64,000 bases of DNA from Sulfuritalea sp. (GTDB lineage: Bacteria > Pseudomonadota > Gammaproteobacteria > Burkholderiales > Rhodocyclaceae): positions 21,725-85,724 of the forward strand of contig JALNZB010000013.1 in the NCBI GenBank assembly GCA_023229545.1. The letters run 5' to 3'. Below, one piece after another: positions 58,991 to 64,000 of this stretch. Both the position numbers and the translations under genes were made by a program. The notes below the pieces were generated by a model, which saw nothing but the letters and a program-made list of their open reading frames with translations, did no database searches and was not told the origin of the DNA. The first letter of the stretch is position 1. Each line of letters starts with the position of its first letter.

Positions 58991-61669
58991 TTACAAATCA
59001 ACTGCCGCCAGATCTTCAAGCTTGCTCAGTACGGCTGCCATTCTTTCGTCCAACCCCGCATCAGGCATGGCAGCGGTCGCATGCCACGCGACCACGGACG
59101 TCGCCGTATCGACCGCCGGTCGCGCGTCGCCGCCAAATCGCTTTTGCAGCTTCTCCAGTTGGCGCTTGCGGCGATTCTCGACGCTGGTTTCGGGCGAAGG
59201 CAAACCGAGGGCGATCTCCAGGTCGAGCAGCAGGGCATCCCGAACATCACGGCCAGCAGGAAGCATTTCAGGTGTTGCGTCTGCCGCTTTGGCAAAACGG
59301 GCGGACAGCATGGCCTCGGCCTTGGCCGGCAACTTGGGCAGATCTTCCCAAGCTTGTTTTGCGGCGGCAACAAGCTCTGTGGCCGTTGGAGTGAAAGCGG
59401 CGGCCTCAACCTGCTGTGCAAGGGCGGCCTTCTTCGCCAGCAATTCGTGATGTGCACGGCAATCGTTGCGCAAAAGGGTTTCGATGCGTCGTTTCGCTTC
59501 CAGCGTCAAGTCATGCGCACGCTTCTTCAGTGGATCGATACCGCCACGGAAATTTTCTGCGGATGCCGCGTCGGACAGAACCTGATTCAGCGCATGCCTG
59601 ATCCCTTTAATGTCGGTTCCCGTCATGCTGGCCGCCAACGCATTCAATAACTCCTGACGTGCCTGGACGTGCTCTTCGCGCTGGGCAGTCTGCCTCGCCC
59701 GCTGGGCGTCGCGGTTCGCGAACACCACATCGCACGCGGCGCGAAACCGTTGCCACAGCTTCTGTTCATCGCGGCGATCAAGCCTTAACGCGCTTCTCTG
59801 CTGGCTCCATTGCTCCTGCAAGTGCTTGACCTGGGTCGTGGCGCGCGCGCCATCAGACAGCTCCTGCAGCTTTTGCGCCGCACTAATGAGATTCTCGCAT
59901 CGCTCTACTTCGACCGTTCGAACAGCCGTCAGGCGCCGGTCAATATCGCCGATCAGCGCATCGAAACGCTTGTGAAGTCCCTGATTGCGACGGGAACCGG
60001 GTTTGGTCAAAGCGCGCCACTGTTTCAGCATGTCCCCGCGCCGTGCTTCGATTTGCCGATAGTCCGCCTGCTCCCACGCGATAGCCATGAATTCGGTTTC
60101 CCGCGCCGTGCACAGCGCGTCCTGAGCCGCACGGGCTTCTGCGTGCTGCGCCGCCACTTCCGCACGATGCGCAGCGACCGGCTGATACGCCGTGGTCAAC
60201 GCGCTGTCGAAGCGCCCCCAGTGGTCTTTTGTCGCGGGCCCATAGGTGTCGATCAGTTTCCATTCCTCGCGCAGAGCGGGTATTTTTTGGGTCAGATCGC
60301 TTACGCTGTTGGAGCCAGTCAGCAATTCCTCGGCTTTGGCGATCAATTGTTCGCGTGCCTGTCCGTTGCTCCAGCGCGCCCAACCGCGAAGCTTGCTCAT
60401 TTCTGCGTTGATATGTCGCAGGCGCGATTCTGCGGCGCCGTGCAGCGTGGTGCCAGCGAGCACCGCCGTTAGTTCCTTATGCACCGCGTCGGCATCTGCA
60501 AGGTTTCCCTGTGTGACCTTGTTTTCCAGCTGATCCAGGAATTTGGCCACAGCGGCTGAATTCACCGTCTTCGGCAATTTCGATGGCGATGTGGGTTCAA
60601 CCACCTCCGGCTGTGAAGCGAGCAGGTTTTTCCAAGCGGATTCCAGCGCCATGCGCGCCGCCGGATGTCCCGGTTTCGGTAATGCCGCCCAAGCCTCCTT
60701 CAGTGTCTCGGTCTGTCCTCCGTCTGCGCCAGGCGCGGCAAGAAATTGTTCGCAGACAAGCAGATGTTCGCTATCGGCGGCAAGCGAATTGAGGCGATCT
60801 GCCATGCCGCTCACCGACTTGGCCAACTCGTGCGCTGATGAGTTCTGCGCGAGCCAGGCCGGAAGCCGCGTCTGTAACGAACTGAGTGCCTCAAGACGGA
60901 TACGCCAGTATTCCCGCTGGGGAGGCTCTGGCCAGGCTTCACCGGAGCATTCATTGCACAGAACTTTCGCAGCGGCGAGACTCGTAGTGAGTTCCTGCCG
61001 AATCAGCGACTCTGCCTTCAGCCGGGTACGTGCCTGCTCCAGCAGGGTGCGCGCCTCATTTTCGGCGGGCGATGGTTCGCCCGTACCAGGAGACCCCAGC
61101 TCCTTCTCCAGTTCAAGTAGCCGCGACAGGGAAATGGGTACACGGTCGAGCAGTACCCGTAGATCCGCACCCAGCTCCACCGCGCGAAGCGCCCGTTTAC
61201 TCGATTGCCGGCGTTGATGCAGCAGTTCGGAGCAATGGCGATAGGCGCTCTTGTCCTTGTTCCGGCTGCCTTCGACGATCCGTTCGAGAATTGTCGTGTC
61301 CTGGACGCGTCGGGCTGCAGCGAGCCGGACTTCGGACGAATTGCCGTGGATCGCAACCTCGCCCAGCCAGACTTCGCCCTCAAGTCGTTCCATCCAGGAT
61401 CGTGCCAGCGTTTTGTCGGCAACGTGGCAGATTGCTGAAACCAGCACTTCGGGAGGATCCTCCGCTTGCGGGTTTTCCAATAGTTCTGCCAGCGTGCGTC
61501 CTAATGCTTTGGCAGCCTGAGCGCGCTCCGTCTCACTCGCGGCGACGATCATGGCACGGCGCAATGGCGTTGCTGAGCCAGTCGATGACGACTTTACGAT
61601 CCGCTGCTTTGACGGCGGGTTGTCAGGCTTGGCCGCCGACCCAAAGAGTTTCTGACGCACCCAATTCAT
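58991..61669 (-). CDS. DUF349-domain protein
   Basis: An 892-residue, highly helical, charged cytosolic protein with repeated W-x(n)-F-R/K-x-A segments typical of DUF349 repeats (for example KLWQRFRAACDVVFANRDAQ and DHWGRFDSALTTAYQPVAAH). DUF349 proteins are frequent in Rhodocyclales and relatives; function unknown, often membrane- or nucleoid-associated in proposals. It follows the PpiC lipoprotein gene by 33 bases on the same strand and may be co-transcribed. Confidence 0.8.
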   Translation of the reverse strand: MNWVRQKLFGSAAKPDNPPSKQRIVKSSSTGSATPLRRAMIVAASETERAQAAKALGRTLAELLENPQAEDPPEVLVSAICHVADKTLARSWMERLEGEVWLGEVAIHGNSSEVRLAAARRVQDTTILERIVEGSRNKDKSAYRHCSELLHQRRQSSKRALRAVELGADLRVLLDRVPISLSRLLELEKELGSPGTGEPSPAENEARTLLEQARTRLKAESLIRQELTTSLAAAKVLCNECSGEAWPEPPQREYWRIRLEALSSLQTRLPAWLAQNSSAHELAKSVSGMADRLNSLAADSEHLLVCEQFLAAPGADGGQTETLKEAWAALPKPGHPAARMALESAWKNLLASQPEVVEPTSPSKLPKTVNSAAVAKFLDQLENKVTQGNLADADAVHKELTAVLAGTTLHGAAESRLRHINAEMSKLRGWARWSNGQAREQLIAKAEELLTGSNSVSDLTQKIPALREEWKLIDTYGPATKDHWGRFDSALTTAYQPVAAHRAEVAAQHAEARAAQDALCTARETEFMAIAWEQADYRQIEARRGDMLKQWRALTKPGSRRNQGLHKRFDALIGDIDRRLTAVRTVEVERCENLISAAQKLQELSDGARATTQVKHLQEQWSQQRSALRLDRRDEQKLWQRFRAACDVVFANRDAQRARQTAQREEHVQARQELLNALAASMTGTDIKGIRHALNQVLSDAASAENFRGGIDPLKKRAHDLTLEAKRRIETLLRNDCRAHHELLAKKAALAQQVEAAAFTPTATELVAAAKQAWEDLPKLPAKAEAMLSARFAKAADATPEMLPAGRDVRDALLLDLEIALGLPSPETSVENRRKRQLEKLQKRFGGDARPAVDTATSVVAWHATAAMPDAGLDERMAAVLSKLEDLAAVDL

Positions 61670-61702
61670 TGCATGGCTCCGTGCTGAGGACGTAAAGCGA
61701 GG

Positions 61703-62566
61703 CTACTTCGGATGGGGCGAAATCGCCGGGGCGACCGCCTGGACGATCTCAATCTTCGCTTTCGCTTTCAGGTCGTCAAACAGTTTCCTCAAGTTCTGCT
61801 GCTGTACTTGCTGTTGCAGTGCTGGCTTGACCTGATCCAGGGGCGGAGTCGTTTTCGGGCGGGAGTTTTCCAGCAAGATGACGTGATACCCGAATTGCGA
61901 TTTGACCGGTTCTTCAGTGAATTTGTCTTTGGCCAGTTTTACCAGTGCCGCGCCGAATTCCGGCACCATGCCACGCGGATCGAACCAGCCCAGATCGCCG
62001 CCGTTGGCCTTGGAGCCGGGGTCTTTGGATTTTTCCTTTGCCAATGCGTCAAAAGCCTTGGGATTTTTTTTCAGCTTGGCGATGATGTCCCTGGCTTCAG
62101 TTTCATTCTCGACCAGAATATGACGCGCCTTGTATTCGCTGCCGGCCATCTGGCTTTTGAATTTTTCGTACTCGGCTTTCAGCATGTCATCGCTGACGGG
62201 ACTGCTCTTCAAGTAGTCCTGAACGAAAGCGTTGGTCAGAATGGATTGCTGGGTCAGATCAAGCTGATCCGATACTTCAGGCGTTTTGTCCAGGCCTTTC
62301 TTGATGGCCTCTTGGGAAATGAGGAGTTGCATCGACAGACTCTCGATAATTTCTTTGCGGACATTGGGATTGTCTGATTGTCCTTGCGCACCGCGCTGCA
62401 TGGCTACCAGGGCTACGCGACTCTCGCTGATGGCGGTGCCATTCACGGTGGCTGCAACGGTAGCCTTGGAGGGGATTGCGGCTTTCGAGGGGTCGCTGGA
62501 ATTGCATGCGCTCAGAGTCAGCATGACTACTGTGCCGACCGCCAGAATGCGGGATTGAGACAACAT
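61703..62566 (-). CDS. PpiC/SurA-type peptidyl-prolyl isomerase lipoprotein
   Basis: A 287-residue lipoprotein (hydrophobic stretch then LSAC with lipid Cys at about residue 21). A SurA-like N-terminal helical region is followed by a parvulin domain (about 140-235) with KARHILVENETEARDIIAKL, GGDLGWFDPRGMVPEF and FGYHVILLEN. It should assist folding of outer-membrane or periplasmic proteins. It resembles the EpsD-type PPIases linked to exopolysaccharide loci, but no such genes are in view. Confidence 0.85.
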   Translation of the reverse strand: MLSQSRILAVGTVVMLTLSACNSSDPSKAAIPSKATVAATVNGTAISESRVALVAMQRGAQGQSDNPNVRKEIIESLSMQLLISQEAIKKGLDKTPEVSDQLDLTQQSILTNAFVQDYLKSSPVSDDMLKAEYEKFKSQMAGSEYKARHILVENETEARDIIAKLKKNPKAFDALAKEKSKDPGSKANGGDLGWFDPRGMVPEFGAALVKLAKDKFTEEPVKSQFGYHVILLENSRPKTTPPLDQVKPALQQQVQQQNLRKLFDDLKAKAKIEIVQAVAPAISPHPK

Positions 62567-62814
62567 AATTCAAGATCCTTTCAAAATTCAAGCCGAAATT
62601 TATCAAAAAAGTAGGCGAATCAAGTCTAACCATTTGATATGAATGGGGATTGTATCAGTAACGCTTCGTATGGAGCCCAAACGAGACCGCTCGCGTGCAA
62701 TTCTATCCCGGTGCCCTGCTTCTGCGCGGCATTGACCGCCAGGCGGGGGTAATCGAAAGTTGGTCGATAGCATTGGTACTCCGCAGCAGTCTCGCACGTA
62801 AACGCGTTCCCGTT

Positions 62815-62838
62815 GCCGTCCCGCCAGCGCCGACTTTT
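62815..62838 (-). repeat. Dispersed repeat copy 3
   Basis: On the minus strand this reads AAAAGTCGGCGCTGGCGG followed by GACGGC. It is identical over 23 bases to the copy at 4722 and lies 65 bases before the antitoxin start. Confidence 0.65.
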
Positions 62839-62861
62839 GATGTATGCGAAGCGTTTTTAGG

Positions 62862-62888
62862 GTACAGTTGTACAATTAAATAGTACAA
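62862..62888 (+). promoter_or_regulatory. Operator of the phd/yoeB-type operon
   Basis: Three GTAC units occur in 25 bases (62862, 62870, 62883). TTGTAC (62868-62873) and GTACAA (62883-62888) form a clear inverted repeat. YefM/Phd antitoxins bind TGTACA-type palindromes, so this is the likely autoregulatory site. AAAGGAGG follows before the ATG. Confidence 0.65.
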
Positions 62889-62902
62889 CAAAAGGAGGCG
62901 TC

Positions 62903-63184
62903 ATGACCATCGAAACCACTTACAGCCAAGCCCGCGAGCAGTTAAAAACGCTAATGGATCGCGCGGTCAATGACCGTGAGGTCGTCTTGGTGCGCCGTCG
63001 CTCGGGCGATGCCGTGGCAATGATTGCAGCTGATGAGTTGCAAAGCCTCATGGAAACGGCGCATCTGCTACGCTCACCAAAAAACGCCGAACGCTTGTTG
63101 GCTGCGTTGGCGCGGGCACGCGCCGGTGAGATTTCACCAATGAAAATTGATGCACTGGAGGCGCATTTTGGCTTTGAAGCCTGA
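62903..63184 (+). CDS. Phd/YefM-family antitoxin
   Basis: A 93-residue antitoxin: TTYSQAREQLKTLMDRAVND is the DNA-binding domain start and VVLVRRRSGDAVAMIAADEL the conserved beta-hairpin. The C-terminal helix wraps the toxin. It overlaps the toxin start by 17 bases. Strong ribosome site AGGAGG. YefM-like proteins repress their own operon through the upstream GTAC repeats. Confidence 0.9.
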   Translation: MTIETTYSQAREQLKTLMDRAVNDREVVLVRRRSGDAVAMIAADELQSLMETAHLLRSPKNAERLLAALARARAGEISPMKIDALEAHFGFEA

Positions 63185-63446
63185 ACTGAAACGTGTCGCC
63201 GTCTTCCAGCCTGAGTTCCTTGAGGATCTGAGCTACTGGGTGGAAACGGAACGCCGCACCGCCAGGCGACTGCTTGAACTCGTGAAGGCGGTGTTACGCG
63301 ATCCTTTCAAAGGCATTGGCAATCCAGAGCCTCTGAAGTACCTCGGCCCGGATGTGTGGTCACGTCGCATAACCCAGGAGCATAGGTGCGTCTATTTGGT
63401 GAAGGTGGATCGGATCGAGTTTCTGCAGGGCCGCTACCACTACTGA
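63168..63446 (+). CDS. YoeB/Txe-family mRNA interferase toxin
   Basis: A 92-residue RelE-fold toxin. The C-terminal SRRITQEHRCVYLVKVDRIE and GRYHY match YoeB, including the catalytic Arg and terminal His-Tyr. Start taken as TTG 63168, six bases after GGAGG inside the antitoxin gene; an ATG at 63147 lies further upstream. YoeB cleaves mRNA at the ribosome A-site. Compared with Escherichia YoeB the N-terminal part is slightly longer. Confidence 0.9.
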   Translation: MALKPELKRVAVFQPEFLEDLSYWVETERRTARRLLELVKAVLRDPFKGIGNPEPLKYLGPDVWSRRITQEHRCVYLVKVDRIEFLQGRYHY

Positions 63447-64000
63447 CATACCGCACATGAATGAGAAAAACAATGCGTGATTCAGAATTTCGAGTTTGTC
63501 CATGATTAGAGCATCGAAATGCTGCGCCGGGAAATGGAAAGTCCTGCCAGCGCCGACTTTCCCGCATCGCAGTTCCATTTTTTCGCCGTAGACGCCACCG
63601 ACCTGCCTCAATAGCCAGATCGATGCGCTGTTGTCTCTGCGCGCGGAATCCATACGAAAATCAAAGCAGCCTGGCCAGAAAGAGGGAGAAAGACCATCAT
63701 CCCAAGGACAGATAGCCTGAAAACAATTGGCGCATCATGCCGCCGTGGCGAAAGACGAAAAACAGAAGGAAGCTACGCACGTAGGAATAGTCCTACATCT
63801 AAAAGAATCCACGGCTGATATTGTGCGCTGGACAAATGCCTGACAATCGTCACTGTGAATGGACACCAGAAGCGGTTGATGGCTAGGCATCTCGACCCTC
63901 AGGGCAACGATGAAACGAACATGAATGAAGCGGATGGACCGAATCGTTGCAAGAAAATGTTTTATAACAAATTGCTGCTCTCTACACTTCGTATGCGATA
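63447..64000. other. Gene-free end of window
   Basis: No convincing ORF is seen in 554 bases. A reverse-strand frame overlapping the toxin (63653 to 63360) lacks a ribosome site and family features. A truncated dispersed-repeat copy lies at 63541-63561. The last about 60 bases are more AT-rich. A gene may start beyond the window. Confidence 0.5.
63541..63561 (-). repeat. Dispersed repeat copy 4 (truncated tail)
   Basis: On the minus strand this reads GAAAGTCGGCGCTGGCAGG then AC; the tail differs from other copies. With copy 3, in the same orientation, it brackets the toxin-antitoxin pair. Confidence 0.5.

Larger units (their letters stand above)
62567..62902. other. 336-base intergenic gap before the toxin-antitoxin pair
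   Basis: The gap separates the divergent PPIase and antitoxin genes. It holds a dispersed-repeat copy (62815-62838) and the GTAC operators of the toxin-antitoxin operon (62862-62888). The rest, 62580-62810, shows no ORF with a start and ribosome site that I would call a gene. Confidence 0.6.

Noticed and set aside
63360..63653. Minus-strand ORF of 97 codons over the toxin gene
   Set aside because: Overlaps a well-supported toxin gene, lacks a ribosome site and has no recognisable domain.
1..64000. CRISPR array to accompany the Cas6-like gene
   Set aside because: No regularly spaced direct repeats of 20-40 bases with unique spacers were seen anywhere; only isolated short repeats.

Overview
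This GC-rich window reads as chromosome of a sulfur-oxidising, nitrogen-fixing betaproteobacterium. The evidence is the tpiA-secG-tRNA-Leu-nuoA-to-N order typical of Rhodocyclales and related betaproteobacteria, a complete oxidative-type dsr operon (dsrEFH, dsrL, dsrMKJOP and dsrN are all present), and a nif gene set of proteobacterial layout. A relative of Sulfuritalea or other Sterolibacteriaceae would fit, but that name is inference; no rRNA or marker phylogeny is available here.

Layout. 1-3267: the end of a nifHDK operon (partial nifK, nifT, a 2[4Fe-4S] ferredoxin, a NafY-like protein, an unknown nif-linked protein). 3385-4726: a winged-helix/nucleotidyltransferase pair resembling AbiE toxin-antitoxin systems, with its own paired operators. 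4767-9482: molybdate uptake modABC with DUF2478 and GNAT genes, a short ModE-type regulator, and nifQ behind a NifA/sigma-54 type control region. 9623-12062: a small self-regulating membrane operon with tandem palindromic operators. 12082-16306: a NifA site and sigma-54 promoter followed by nifE, nifN, nifX, the NifX-associated gene and fdxB. 16372-21222: frdABCD fumarate reductase with a UbiE-like methyltransferase and an unknown gene. 21303-37302: tpiA, secG, tRNA-Leu(GAG) and the 14-gene complex I operon. 37453-39940: a NUDIX hydrolase and a soluble NarX/NarL-like two-component pair whose GAF domain carries six cysteines.

39959-54126 (minus strand) is dsrABEFHCMKLJOPNR followed by a siroheme-pathway methyltransferase and a quinone oxidoreductase-like gene. 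dsrA carries a one-base frameshift that truncates its C-terminus. Divergent from dsrA, 54316-58934 holds an unusual group: a 79-residue protein, a Cas6/Cmx6-family RAMP protein with no CRISPR or other cas gene in the window, a DsrC/TusE paralogue that keeps CysB but has lost CysA, an unknown helical protein, a TauD-type dioxygenase, an HDOD protein and a metallo-beta-lactamase-fold protein. This group is the best candidate for an undescribed system. The end of the window holds a DUF349 protein, a PpiC-type lipoprotein and a phd/yoeB-type toxin-antitoxin pair.

How it fits together. Molybdate import (mod), Mo donation (NifQ) and cofactor assembly (NifE, NifN, NifX, NafY) serve nitrogenase, with the ferredoxins as electron donors. 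Reverse-acting DsrAB oxidises sulfur carried on DsrC. Electrons pass through DsrL and DsrMKJOP towards the quinone pool and complex I, and fumarate reductase offers an anaerobic quinol sink. A 17-23 base dispersed repeat lies beside both toxin-antitoxin-like modules and in other intergenic gaps.
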